A stretch of 64,000 nucleotides of DNA, from positions 62,001-126,000 of the forward strand of contig NZ_BLYC01000009.1 of assembly GCF_019721995.1 (NCBI RefSeq), in the 5' to 3' direction. Below, piece by piece: positions 49,753 through 60,487 of this stretch. Within the stretch, counting starts at the first letter, position 1. The number at the start of each line of letters is the position of its first letter. Source of the stretch: Bathymodiolus japonicus methanotrophic gill symbiont. Lineage in GTDB: Bacteria; Pseudomonadota; Gammaproteobacteria; Methylococcales; Methylomonadaceae. Below the pieces are notes generated by a model. It had not been told where the DNA came from and did not search any database. It was given only the letters and a program-made list of their open reading frames with translations. The translations under genes were made by a program, and so were the position numbers.

Positions 49753-50745
49753 ATGAGAAAACTGAAGATAATAATATTCTTTTCCATTCTCACGGCTCTA
49801 CTAATTAGCTTATCTGGCTGTGCAATAGAATCTACGCGAAAGCCGCAGCATTACACCAGCATACCAACAAAATTGTTTCGTTGCGAGCCCGATGAACAAT
49901 CGTGCATGACGATCCCGATTATCCGCTCATTTGGAGAGGTGCAGATCTCAATCAATCTTGCAGAACGCAAAGTTAAATCATTTTCTGCAACAAAAATTCT
50001 CTCTTACTCTGAGATTGATTCAGTACAGGCGCGCCATGCTACCTCACGAAATTCCGGGACTCCTGTCGCCGTAATTCGTTCACCTACGCAGCGAATAGGA
50101 GATGCTCCAGCCGCCCTGCGTCCGCCACAGACTGAGCACAAAGCAGCTCAGTCATGGCTACCACAAATGGCTCTACGGCTATTCGGGATAAAATTTTAGC
50201 CTCCCTCGCGCGCTATCGCGCACTTCGGATTGGCAAATTTCCCTGCGCCTTCTGGAGACTATCAGCCCGTCCGGGGCTGACAGCGGCGGAAGAAGAACAG
50301 GCGCGCCATGCTACCTCACAACATTCTGGGACTCCTGTCACCAACATTCATTCGCCTACGCAGCGAATGGGAGATGCCCTGGTCGCCCTGCGTCCGTCTC
50401 AACTACGCACAAAACCCTGCTCAGTTAAGACTACCTCAAATGGCTGGACGGCTATTCGGGATGCAATTCTTGCCTCCCTCGCGCGCTACTAGCGCACTTC
50501 GGATCAGCGAATTGCCCTGTCGCCTACCAGGGACTAAAAATCATCACTCCGCTTAGGCTCCGTTTCCCTGATTTTAAGCGAATGACTTGATCTATTTACA
50601 CGGTATAGGGCATGGGGTCGATAATACCTATCGTTCATGGAATGCGGTTATCGACCTGAATAATGGTCAATTATATAGTTCATCTATTACCACCGGCGCT
50701 GGACATATTACCTATGGTGAATGCCATGCAGACAACGAACAATAG
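49753..50745 (+). CDS. Lipoprotein of unknown function, carrying two E-type repeats
   Basis: Signal peptide with lipobox: MRKLKIIIFFSILTALLISL then SGC at residues 21-23. The frame is interrupted by E' (50026-50285) and E'' (50298-50580), leaving just 12 bp of gene between. Removing both exactly, with no duplicated bases, joins SEIDSV-AEEE-NDLIYLHGIGHGVDN and gives a clean 149-residue protein ending ITYGECHADNEQ at TAG 50743-50745. The last 20 bp overlap the next gene. Family not recognised. At DNA level the frame is broken. Confidence 0.75.
50026..50285 (+). mobile_element. E' repeat copy 3 (260 bp) in lipoprotein gene
   Basis: CAGGCGCGCC to GACAGCG, between codons GTA and GCG of the host gene with no target duplication. 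Sense. Pairing AAATTT (50191-50196) with AAATTT (50235-50240) takes the place of the GCAATTC/GAATTGC stem of type E. Confidence 0.93.
50298..50580 (+). mobile_element. E'' repeat copy 2 (283 bp) in lipoprotein gene
   Basis: CAGGCGCGCC to TTTTAAGCG, between GAA and AAT codons of the host gene without duplication. Sense. The loop-closing pair set is GCGCT/AGCGC where type E has GTGCT/AGCAC. Confidence 0.93.
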
Positions 50746-50799
50746 ATCAGGCCAGATAAGCTGGCTATTTCGCGCTTTAACTCTGTGCGCATTACTTAG

Positions 50800-51002
50800 C
50801 TGAAGTTTCCCAATTATTGAGTAGCTGAAATACGCAATGCTGGTGTATCGAGGTTTATTTTAGGTGGTTTTGCCATGTTTATAGCAAACCCCTACTTAAT
50901 TCCCCTTAGGCAATAGCATTTGAAACGAATGAAAAGACTATTTTTTCATATAGTTGTAGCATAGTCTCAATTTTACCATAAATAATTATTGGAAAACTTC
51001 AG
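50800..51002. mobile_element. C MITE copy 5 (203 bp)
   Basis: Perfect 8-bp duplication TTACTTAG at 50792-50799 and 51003-51010, in the signal-peptide region of the exported-protein gene. Confidence 0.95.
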
Positions 51003-51460
51003 TTACTTAGTATTTCCAATATCTGTAGTGCTGAAAAAACCCTGGTATATAGTATAGATTTTTCCAGTCAGCCTGATGCAGATGCGCTGCCCTGGCTGGA
51101 AAAAAAAGGCTATATTTTCAAACTCGATGCCGATGATATTGACGTTACTTTCAAAGACAAGCAGTTAAATTTTGCGACGACACAACAAAAAACCGCACTT
51201 TTTGGCTTAAAATTAGCGCCAGAAAATTATCTGCAAAATATCACCGCTATTGAGATAGAGTGGGGAGTTATTAGACAACCGACAGGTGCAAACTGGGAAA
51301 GTGGCAATAACCGGGTGCCTATTGCGCTGATGTTTTTCTTCGGTACGGAAAAAATCAGCAGCGGCTTACCCTTCGGCATAAATTCAGCGCCTTATTTTCT
51401 AAGCCCGTTTATCGGTCTTAAAGAAACACCCGGCAAAGTATATACCGGAAAACTCTATAA

Positions 51461-51612
51461 CTCGATGTTCAAGTTTTCAGCTATAACTGGGCTAAGAAAA
51501 GTAAATTTTTCCGGCTTTGTTTTATAAGTGATTGATTTACAATGATGTTGATGCTTTCTTTGTCAGTAAAATTATCAATAAAATCAATCAGTTAAAAAAC
51601 TTGAACATCGAG
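51461..51612. mobile_element. A MITE copy 1 (152 bp)
   Basis: Has the IS-A terminal repeats (CTCGATGTTCAAGTTTT and its complement) but only ~115 bp of unrelated interior. 5-bp duplication TATAA at 51456-51460 and 51613-51617. Identical in length to the copy at 61125. Probably moved by the IS-A transposase. Confidence 0.93.
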
Positions 51613-51707
51613 TATAAGAAAGGCGGACGTTATATCTGTGCAGCAACCACTACAGGCTCGAAAAAGCCTATTAAGTCAACAATCAAAGTTGACCCAAGGT
51701 ACCTTAA

Positions 51708-53817
51708 CCTATCTTCGTGACATATACAGTCAATTTCCCATTATTTCAATGAGTTAAATTTTTCAATCGGCCCCAGTTGGCACTACAGGTTTCATATCAA
51801 CGATCGTTTTAACTTTTCCAATCGGGTCGGGGTTAATATTCAACGCAGTGTATATTTGTTTTTGTCTGGTTTCTGCTTTGCTTGTGGTTCGCAGGTGAAT
51901 GATTGTATCGTTATCCGTGGGTAAAGTAATGGTCATGCGTTGCTGGGTCGACATCCTGTTGCGAATGCTTTCCCAGCTTAGATGGATGTCCTGCAATCTA
52001 AGTTGATAACGCAGTACATGTACCAGGTGGTAAGCTAATAATGTGATGAATAGGTGTCCGGTAACCCGCTCTTCTTTTTTGTGATAGACAGGGCGCAAGC
52101 CTAGCTCGGTTTTCAGGCTTCTAAAGGTCGCTTCAATCTCAGTCAGCATGGTATAGGTTAGCCATAACTGTTCTTCCGACCAGTCAGGGATATTCGTTCT
52201 TAGGCAGTAAACACCACAGTGCTTATCTTTTTGGTCACTTTCAGGTTTACGTTGCCATTCTATACCGATGGCTTTGTTTTTTTTGTCATCCGCGATAACG
52301 TTAATGGTGTAATCTGCAGCAACACGGCTATGTTTTTCACGTAGTCGTCCGATACGTTCCAGTATTTTGTCGTATTTTTTAAGGGTGCCTTTTTTGCTCA
52401 GACCTGTGTGCAGTTTTTCCAGGGCCTCTTCCAGACGAGCATGGAAGCGATTACGGATACCTTGTTCTTTTTTTGCTTTTTGTTCTGAATGACAATAGAG
52501 TCGGGTTTCCCCGGTTTCTTGATCAACTTCACGATAAACAACAACATTGCTGTCCCGGGTATCCCTGACCGCTACCGGAGTTTTCTGATCTCTTGGGTTT
52601 TTTACATGTTGTTCTCGACTGACAACGAGATAATGATAATCTTGTTCGATTAACCAGGCAATATTGTCAGCGCTGGCAATGCCGGCATCCATGATAACCA
52701 CCGGCTTTATTTGATGAAAGGGATCCTTGTCTCGCAGTTCGTCAAGCATCAGTTTCAAGGTCGCGGGCTCACTGGCGTTGCCGGGAAAAACCTGACTACT
52801 CAATGGAAAGCCGTCACCATCCAGAACCAGCCCCAGAGTAACCAACGGGCAATCAGTGCGTTTCTCTTTAGAGCGACCGAATTTCGCTTTCGGGTTTCGG
52901 GCGCACTGGCCTTCAAAATAAGTATTGGTCAGATCGTACAATACAATCTTGCGGTTTAAATTGAACAACGTCTGCTCTCGGTCAGCCAGAAAATATTCAA
53001 GAGTTGCCTGATGTTTGAGTAGCTTGTCACTGACTGCATATAATCGCGTCAGGCTGGTGTTACCGTAGTCATGACCCAGTAATTCGCCCAGGCCTGTTCG
53101 ATTTTGCAACCAGTCATGTGTTTGCAGTTCACTGCCGGGTGAAACCATACGTCCTATGATAGTGCCCAGGGCCGTCGCCGTATCTACTTTATTAAAGCCC
53201 AGCGCCATGAGTTTTTCGTCTAGCTGTAACTGCTGTGCGGCATGCAGTGCCAGGGTTTCAACACCAATACTACGGGCATTAATGGCTTCGACATGATTAA
53301 TATCGACATGATGAAAATCTCGCGTTGTTGTTTTTGAATCTAGCGGTTGTGACAGTTTTGCAGTCATCAGTGAGCTATAGCGCTGGGCTGTTGCTTCCAG
53401 AAGTTGATTTAAATCATCGGCTAAATTGAATAGCTCTTCCTGATGTGGTTCCAAACCTTGCTGTAATTGTTCGATTCTGGCCGTCAGCAAGGGCCAGTAC
53501 TTTTTATCAATCGTAAAGTCCGCACCTATATTGAGCAATGTACGTTGCTTGACTTGTTTTCCTATACGCACAGATTCTACAATGCGGTAAGTGAAATAAG
53601 CTGAGCCGTCTTCAAGGCTTTTTGTTTTGGTTCTTCGAATATACATACCATTAGCATCGGTGAAAAATCAGGGAAAATCAAGGGTCAGAGCAAGTTAAGA
53701 TGGCACTACAGAGACCCTCAAAAAAAAACACCATTGATTCTAAAGGGATTTTTACGATGAATTTTTAATGCGAATTATAAATCAATGACTTGAAGAGATA
53801 AAAGTGACGAAGATAGG
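51708..53817 (-). mobile_element. IS-H, IS1634-like, with TTAA duplication
   Basis: Inverted ends CCTATCTTCGTGAC / GTGAC...AAGATAGG with TTAA on both sides (51704-51707, 53818-53821). Joining the flanks through a single TTAA restores the host frame (DPRYLKQFKKD), which establishes TTAA as the duplicated target. Confidence 0.92.
51763..53646 (-). CDS. IS1634-family transposase, intact
   Basis: 627 residues. MYIRRTKTKSLEDGSAYFTY at the N-terminus, IVLYDLTNTYFEG and PVVIMDAGIASADNIAWL with catalytic Asp residues, and MLTEIEATFRSLKTELGLRP with the catalytic Glu. Length and motifs fit IS1634/IS4-type transposases. It lies antisense to the host gene and may mobilise the H MITE at 23392. Confidence 0.92.
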   Translation of the reverse strand: MYIRRTKTKSLEDGSAYFTYRIVESVRIGKQVKQRTLLNIGADFTIDKKYWPLLTARIEQLQQGLEPHQEELFNLADDLNQLLEATAQRYSSLMTAKLSQPLDSKTTTRDFHHVDINHVEAINARSIGVETLALHAAQQLQLDEKLMALGFNKVDTATALGTIIGRMVSPGSELQTHDWLQNRTGLGELLGHDYGNTSLTRLYAVSDKLLKHQATLEYFLADREQTLFNLNRKIVLYDLTNTYFEGQCARNPKAKFGRSKEKRTDCPLVTLGLVLDGDGFPLSSQVFPGNASEPATLKLMLDELRDKDPFHQIKPVVIMDAGIASADNIAWLIEQDYHYLVVSREQHVKNPRDQKTPVAVRDTRDSNVVVYREVDQETGETRLYCHSEQKAKKEQGIRNRFHARLEEALEKLHTGLSKKGTLKKYDKILERIGRLREKHSRVAADYTINVIADDKKNKAIGIEWQRKPESDQKDKHCGVYCLRTNIPDWSEEQLWLTYTMLTEIEATFRSLKTELGLRPVYHKKEERVTGHLFITLLAYHLVHVLRYQLRLQDIHLSWESIRNRMSTQQRMTITLPTDNDTIIHLRTTSKAETRQKQIYTALNINPDPIGKVKTIVDMKPVVPTGAD

Positions 53818-53939
53818 TTAAGCAGTTTAAAAAAGATAAAATTCCTCCTCTTACCGCCATCGCTTTTCAAATGAATACCAAGGATACTGAGGGTGGCGCC
53901 CATGCCTTTATCCGCAAGCTTAATTTCTATTCAAACTAA

Positions 53940-54386
53940 TCCAGGGGCTGTACGAAATAGATTAAGTTTAAAAAACTAGCTATGAAAATGTAACTTCCGA
54001 TGTCCTGCTGACTGCCTTGTCTCAAAGCCATCAATCCAGCTGTTAAGAGTTCATAGCATTATTTGACTGATACCTAACAGTGAACTAAGCTATTATCTGT
54101 GATGAAGTTCACATAATTTATAGCTGATTTAACTCTGAAGCCTACTTATTAGTTGGATCTAAGAGAGTCATACGGCACTTTAACCCTTCCGGCCTGGCTA
54201 TTAGCTCGCTTGCGACATTCAGCATAAACTGTGAAACCTTGTGTCCGGAATAATGTTGACACTTCAGGCTATTTGTTGGTATCAAATTCATTTTTATCAA
54301 TACATATCAGACTTTTATCCAGCCCTAGCGATACAAAGTAAGTTGACTGCATAACAATAACTGCACGCATTTTTGAGGAGATAAAG
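53940..54386. other. Intergenic region, no gene seen
   Basis: About 450 bp with no convincing open frame, RNA or repeat shared with other parts of the window. Confidence 0.5.
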
Positions 54387-54823
54387 ATGTATTTTCCACT
54401 TATTGAAAGACGCATAGCCGCAAAAGATAGGCGCTTACCCTCTACCGATAGAAGGCAAGCAAATAAGATTCATTCAGTAGGAAATAATAAAAGAACTAAA
54501 CAGGCTCGCCGCAAGGGAAATGACCGACGTACTTTAATATTGGATCGCGAAACGCTAAGAGATTACGCAGCATTTCTAAACAAAGCGCATGAGCATGAAG
54601 AAAAAAATCTAAGTCTTTCTTATTCTGCTCCACATTTTTACTTCCATTAACAGTGGCCGCTGTTAGTATATTTGCAACCATTTCAATTAATAATCAGCAA
54701 GTCGCTAGTGCTGAAAAACTTGCCATCGGGCAGCAGAAAAATGCCAAATTAATTGCCGACGCCCAACAAGAAAACGCTATAAAAATTGCTGACGGGGAAA
54801 TGGAAACACCTGAATTCGTATAA
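54387..54823 (+). pseudogene. Small Arg-rich, single-membrane-helix protein, frameshifted
   Basis: MYFPLIERRIAAKDRRLPST, then repeats of DRR (DRRQ, NDRRTLILDRET), ending LNKAHEHEE in the first frame. A second frame supplies SFLFCSTFLLPLTVAAVSIFATISIN (given as SFLFCSTFLLPLTVAAVSI, FATISIN), a membrane helix, and a charged tail ending GEMETPEFV at TAA 54821. One more A in the A7 run at 54601-54607 would fuse them into a 146-residue protein. ATG has GAGGAG 7-8 bases upstream. Function unknown. Confidence 0.5.
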
Positions 54824-54929
54824 TAAGTGCATAACCCTCTGCAAGTATTGGCTAGACTAACACCTGTTGAATTAAGACAAGACATAGGTGTAAAGTAAAC
54901 AGCTACCAAACAATTTACAGAGGCTACAA

Positions 54930-56202
54930 ATGAGCTATACACACCTATGTCCTGAAGAAAGATATTATATAGAAATTGAATTAAAAAAGGGAACTTCACA
55001 GAATAAAATAGCAGAAGCCTTAGAACGAAGCCAAAGCAATATTTCACGCGAGATTAAACGCAATACAGGTCAAAGAGGCTACAGGCATAAACAAGCAGAA
55101 GATTTTGCCCAAGAACGACACAAAAACAAGCCTAAAGAGGTTAAATTAACGGATGAAATAAAAGGCATTGTTAATGTTCGCATTGAGGATGACCGGAGTC
55201 CTGAGCAGATTGCAGGGCGGTTAAAACAAGCAGGCGCGCCATGCTACCTCACGAAATTCCGGGACTCCTGTCGCCATAATTCGTTCACCTACGCAGCGGA
55301 TGGGAGATGCCCTGAACGCCCTGCGTCCGCAACGACTACGCACAAAAGCCGCTTCGTCATTACTACCTCACTGGCTGGACGGCTATTCGGAATGCAATTC
55401 TTGCTCCTCTCGCGTGCTGCTAGCACACGTCGAATCAGCGAATTGCCCTGTCGCCTATCAGGGACTAAAAATCACCACTTCGCTAAGCTCCGTTTCCATG
55501 ATTTTCAGCGAAGGTATAATTAGTCTTCATCATGAAACAATCTACCAGCATATTCTGGCGGACAAAAAGGCAGGGGGTGAACTATACAAGCATCTTCGGC
55601 ATCAGAACAAAACCTATCGCAAGCGGTATGGGTCAGCCCATAATAGGACAGGAATCCCTAATAGAGTCGATATAGATGAGCGTCCTGAAGAGGTCAACAA
55701 CCGTAAGCGTATAGGTGATTGGGAGGCAGATACAATCATTGGGAAAAATCACAAAGGGGCGATTGTAACGTTGGATGAGCGAGTCTCTAAATTACGGTTG
55801 ACCTTCCCTTTAGCGGGGAAAAAGGCTCAATATGTATTAGACGCAACTATTTTAATGCTTGATCCTATAAAAAGCTTTGTTAAAACAATTACTTTTGATA
55901 ACGGGAAAGAGTTTACCCTGCATGAAAAAATAGCAGAAGCACTAGGCTGTGATACGTATTTTGCGACTCCCTACAGCTCTTGGGAAAGAGGGCAAAATGA
56001 GAATGCTAATGGCTTATTAAGACAGTATTTCCCTAAAGTAATGGAGTTGATTGATGTTACGATAAAAGAGGTTTTTATAGCCGTTGATAAGCTAAATAGT
56101 CGCCCTAAAAAGTGTCTCAATTACAAAACACCTTATGAGGTATTTGAAGAGCTGACTGGGATAGATATGAAAAATTTATTGGGTTATGTACTTATGACTT
56201 GA
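54930..56202 (+). pseudogene. IS30 transposase, split by E repeat
   Basis: The N-terminal HTH (EERYYIEIELKKGTSQNKIA and SQSNISREIKRN) and DDRSPEQIAGRLKQ precede E copy 5. EGIISLHHETIYQHI, GDWEADTIIGKNHKGAIVTL (catalytic D), FDNGKEFTLHEKIA and PYSSWERGQNENANGLLRQY (catalytic E) follow. Exact removal of 55231-55510 gives GRLKQEGIISLHHETIYQHI, the family consensus, in frame. Confidence 0.93.
55231..55510 (+). mobile_element. E repeat copy 5 (280 bp) in IS30 transposase
   Basis: CAGGCGCGCC to TTTTCAGCG. Flanks ACAAG and AAGGTATA join directly; because the target contains AAGAAG a tiny duplication cannot be fully excluded here, but none is needed to restore the frame. Sense. Confidence 0.93.
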
Positions 56203-57837
56203 ATTCAGGACAGAACATTTAAAACACATGGTAAAAATTTTTTCTTCTATTATCTCACCTGAGAAAAAAGATACGCAGGCAGTTATTGAGCAACGCATTC
56301 GTTCTTTAGCCGTCTATGATAATGAAGCATTACCTTTCCTATTACAGATTCGCCAACACTTCTCAAGCCTTAGCGACTCTTCCTTAGGAGAAAAAGACCT
56401 ATCAGCTATGGCAGAAAAGGAAGACAGAAAAAATGCAACAAACAAAGCAAATATAGCTACCACTACAATAAAAACAATTATTCGATATAGTCAGCTGAAT
56501 GTCCCTAACCAATACATCGAAGGTAAGTCTAAGAAGGATTATCTTAACCTGCGAAATAAAGAATACAAAAATTATAATCTGGAAAACAGCACCTTTACAA
56601 ATGTTAACTTCTATAACTCGATGTTCAAGTTTTTCCATCCCATTGCCATCAAACTCTTACCTTCACCCAGCAGAACAATACTTTAATGATGGTGTTGGCT
56701 CTAAGCGCCCTAAATCTCTGCCAATCATATGTTTTCCTGATGGCATCAGTTGAAACACATCCTTTATTAATTCACCTAACTCTTTCAGCTTATCACCAGG
56801 ATCTGGAAACTCTAGCAATGACGTGATGAACTCAAGCAGTACATCCATTTGAGACTTGCGCTGTAAGCTTCCTACGGTATACGCAGGTAGTTTGCTTTCA
56901 ATGTGGGCTATTTGCTCTGGGTGAAGGAGAAGGCAATGGTCAAACAAAAGACTCAGAATCAGGCCACGGCTTGATCCCTCTTCATCTAATTGTTTGGCCT
57001 CACGCCCCCATCCTTCATAAAGCTTCCAGTCCTCAAAGAAAACCTCAATCAGCCATCTCAACGTATAGGCTTGAATAATATCTTGTGTGCGCCAAGTCAG
57101 GTCTGTCGCCACTAAATAGCGATAGTCGTTTTCACCGTCATATTTTAAGGCAATGACAAAGCGTTTTTTACTGTGAGAACTCACCTTTAATCGTGCACTG
57201 CTGACAGTCACTTTAATCTCTTTGCCGCCACGTACGCGTATTATCTGATCAATGCCTTTGTTAATCGAATTAAAGTAGCTCTCGACTGACCTTATTCTAC
57301 CTCTATATTCAATATTTTGGTTTTTACGTAATTGGCTAATCACCTGCGAGCCTCCAGATTCTTTAGCGGCTTCGTCCATAAAGGCTTTTTCACCATACAG
57401 CGCATCAAGCCAGTACGCCTTTAATTTTAATCAGGCTATGCGCAACTTTAAACTCTTTTAATAAGCCTAATGCAATCTCTGTTTTGGTCGGGTAGGCACT
57501 GTCACGTTCAGGCTTAATAGGCCGATCTTTTTTTGCTATACCCCTCTTTTTCAACCGTTTATCTTCTTTATCCCACTGCTTTAAGGCTGGATCCGGCATA
57601 TAAAAGAAAAAACCGACAGGCACTGTAATGGATGAGGTAACTAGCAGCAATAATACTATCGTTTGTCCATTAACATACCCGCCGGAGCCTTTGTGTTTCT
57701 GCTTGTAAACCTTATAAATACGTTTTGTAGACTTAGATCGTGCTCGGTCTGATTCATCAAAGGCCAACACACCTTCAGTAACTGAAGTTTCCCAATAATT
57801 ATTTATGGTAAAATTGAAAATATGCTACAACTATAGT

Positions 57838-59279
57838 TTCTCAGATAAATAATTTCCAAATTTGGAGCGCTTAAACTTAGGCGGTAACAACGAAATCTTC
57901 CCGCAATTTTTGCATAACACAAATCACTTTACTGGCATCATGCATATAAGTGTTAAAAGTTTGCACAACTGAATCATGAAGATCTTCAAAAGTTTTAAAA
58001 TACTTCATATGAGTCGAATCGCGTTTCGTATTTTTCCATAATTTCTCAATCGGATTAAAATCCGGCGAGAACGCAGGGAGACGTTCTACTGTCAAACGAT
58101 CTACATTAGCTAACTTAAATTCCTTAATAACACCGCTTCCATGATACGGGGCACCATCTTCAATTAGAATAATCTTGCCTTTATAATAAGCCAGCAATTG
58201 TGTTAAAAACTCAACATAGCTTTCACCATTAAAACGCCCAGATGTTTCAGCGTGTTGTAATATCATTGGCTTATAACTCTCGATTAAGACGTTGTCGGCA
58301 ATAGAATATATCGCTTCCATAAAAAGCTTCTGTGTTGGATATTTCTCATTTTTTAAGCTTTTAAGAATAGCTAAAAATTCTTGAGGCAGCCCAGCTTCTT
58401 TTAAAAGTCTAAGTGACTTTGGTTTTATCTCATAAGCCAATGATTCTCGGTATTGAAAACTCCCTCCTTCGAGTTCGATCGTACCAAACATTTTCAACCC
58501 TTTTCGAATCCCTGATGTTTTCACTGTGGGTTGCTCTCCTATTGGAGCCCAGGTTCGTGCCAATGAACCCCACATAGCAAATGACACCTCATCACCGAAT
58601 AAAACGACACTCTTTTCTTCTACCGCCTTTTCCATAATGGCAGGCAATGTTTCTTCCAGCCACGTTTTTCTTTCAAGCTCGTACTTTTCTTCTTCTTGGC
58701 GATCAGTCACAAAACGAGCTTTTTGATAACTGAAGCCCAGTTTTTTCATTAGGCTTGATAAATAGTTCAAGTTATAACGAACTTCAAGTTTTAACGAACT
58801 TCAAGTTTTAACCAAATAAGCTCGGCAATCATCGCAGTATTCCATATTCCACAATGAAATCCATTGTCTTCTGGGCCTTTCTTTATCAACTCAACCAATT
58901 TATTTTTCTGGTCTTTAGTTAACTTTGACTTCCGACCACGTCCTTGATAGTGTTGCCCTATTAACCAACCGACACCTTTATCCATGAATGTTTTCAGCCA
59001 ATTTATAATGGTTTTTTCACAGACTCCCATTAGGCGTGCTATTTCTTTGATTCCCATGCATTCACTGAACCAGAGTAGAGCTTGAGTTAATCGATATAAA
59101 CGAATATTACTTAGCTTGAGAGCTGTCGCCATATTTTTTTTTAGTCGGTCTACAATTGACTTTGAAAAAGTGAGGGATACCATTTTTGACTGTTTCCGTT
59201 AGTGTTGGGACGAAAATTATAAGCCAGTTTCCCCTCTGTCGTTTTTGTTTGTTCGGAAATTAATTTTCTGAAAGTCTAT
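57838..59279 (-). mobile_element. IS630-family element in the C MITE
   Basis: Ends near TTTCTCAGATAAATAATTTCC and GGAAATTAATTTTCTGAAAG (approximate), flanked by TA, the known IS630 target. Boundaries are judged by comparison with intact C MITEs. Confidence 0.8.
57877..59183 (-). pseudogene. IS630 transposase, broken by a 17-bp tandem duplication
   Basis: The N-terminal part (58791-59183) has two HTH regions (GIKEIARLMGVCEKTIINWL); the C-terminal part (57877-58770) has VVLFGDEVSFAMWGSLARTW, ILIEDGAPYHGSG and FSPDFNPIEKLWKNTKR, the DDE catalytic set. Between them CGAACTTCAAGTTTTAA is present twice in tandem (58778-58794, 58795-58811). With one copy removed the frame reads LKLEVRYNLNYLSSLMKKLG continuously. 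Confidence 0.92.
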
Positions 59280-59360
59280 ATATGAAAAAAAACAGTCTTT
59301 TCATTCGTTTCAAATGCTATTGCCTAAGGGGAATTAAGTAGGGGGTAACTACTCAGCGTA

Positions 59361-59651
59361 CGCTTAAAATCAGGGAAACGGAGCCTAAGCGGAGTGATGA
59401 TTTTTAGTCTCTGGTAGGCGACAGGGCAATTCGCTGATCCGAAGTGCGCTAGTAGCGCGCGAGGGAGGCAAGAATTGCATTCCGAATAGCCGTCCAGCCA
59501 TTTGAGGTAGACTTAACTGAGCAGGGTTTTGTGCGTAGTTGAGTAGTTGAGACGGACGCAGGGCGACCAGGGCATCTCCCATTCGCTGCGTAGGCGAATG
59601 AATGTTGGTGACAGGAGTCCCAGAATGTTGTGAGGTAGCATGGCGCGCCTG
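59361..59651 (-). mobile_element. E'' repeat copy 3 (291 bp) inside IS66 end
   Basis: On the minus strand CAGGCGCGCC to TTTTAAGCG. An 8-bp tandem duplication (AACTACTC repeated) makes it longer than the 283-bp copy at 50298. It lies 16 bp inside the IS66 tip, at the same position as in copy 1, outside the transposase frame. Confidence 0.88.
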
Positions 59652-59896
59652 AATAATTAAAAAAGTTCTTGACAGGGTTTTAGTCTGGTTTTTGTGATTT
59701 TTAGTAAACTGCCCAACAGTCGATTAATCCACGCTTTATTGCTTCTATCGCTATAGTCATCACAAAATGTCCCCTTAAACATCTACGACCTCGAAGAACT
59801 TTTTTATTCGCCTTACAATCGCTTAAAACAAGGAAAATTCGGGATTTAAAACCCATGAGATAATAAGCCTGTCCTTAAAGCAATACAGGTTACCCT

Positions 59897-60487
59897 TTGA
59901 AAATAGACTTCATCGATGTTGATTCCGCAATCAGTCATGCCAAACAGTTACTTGAAACTGAGCGTGATATATCGCCTGCGCTAAAATCAGCACTGGAAGT
60001 GATTCTATTATTAGTCACGGTATTACTCAATCGAGTGACACTGAACAGCAAAAATAGCAGTAAACCACCTGCAAGTGATCCCAAACGTAAAAAAGGGAAT
60101 CGAAAAAAATCAGATAAGCCTTCTGGCGGACAAAAATCGCATGTCGGCACGACACTTCAAAAAATAGATGACCCGGATGAAATCGAGATCATTACCATTG
60201 ATCGCCGTACCTTGCCAAAAGGGCGATACACGGCAGATGGCTTTGAAACACGCCAGGTATTCGATATTGATATCTCAAGGGTAGTGACAGAATACCAGGC
60301 GCAACGGTTGATAAATGGAAAAGGTCAGTGTTTTATCGCTCCTTTTCCAGATGAGGTTACTAAGGCTGCGCAATATGGTAATGGGATAAAAGCCCATGTG
60401 GTTTATCTTTCGCAATATCAGTTATTGCCCTACAACCGAATACAGGAGTATTTCGCTGATCAATTAGGTATGCCGATTAGTGAAGGC
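59897..60487 (+). pseudogene. IS66 transposase, N-terminal ~197 codons
   Basis: Reads from MKIDFIDVDSAISHAKQLLE through KNSSKPPASDPKRKKGNRKK to YNRIQEYFADQLGMPISEG without the frameshift of copy 1, then runs into IS-B. The DDE catalytic domain is missing. Confidence 0.9.

Larger units (their letters stand above)
50726..53939 (+). pseudogene. Exported protein, unknown function, interrupted by C MITE, A MITE and IS-H
   Basis: ATG at 50726 overlaps the upstream lipoprotein gene. After removing the C MITE (8-bp duplication), the A MITE (TATAA) and IS-H (TTAA), the reading frame is continuous: signal peptide (FRALTLCALLSISNICSA), EKTLVYSIDFSSQPDADALP, EIEWGVIRQPTGANWESGNN, ALMFFFGTEKISSGLPFGI, YTGKLYKKGGRYICAA, VDPRYLKQFKKDKIPPLTAI and GGAHAFIRKLNFYSN to TAA at 53937. 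It looks like a beta-rich periplasmic protein, perhaps DUF3047-like, but I am not sure. All three insertions are fresh enough that no other damage is visible. Confidence 0.75.
54863..56214 (+). mobile_element. IS30-family element, interrupted by E repeat
   Basis: Approximate ends: TGTTGAATTAAGACAAG on the left and CTTATGACTTGAATTCAGGACA on the right (stated approximately) form imperfect inverted repeats. One transposase gene between. Exact boundaries and the short duplication could not be fixed. Confidence 0.7.
59345..60487 (+). mobile_element. IS66-family element copy 2, 3' side truncated
   Basis: Starts GTAACTACTCAGCG, the same end as copy 1. It contains E'' copy 3 just inside that end and the first ~200 codons of the transposase (59897 on), then is cut by IS-B sequence at 60488. 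Confidence 0.88.
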
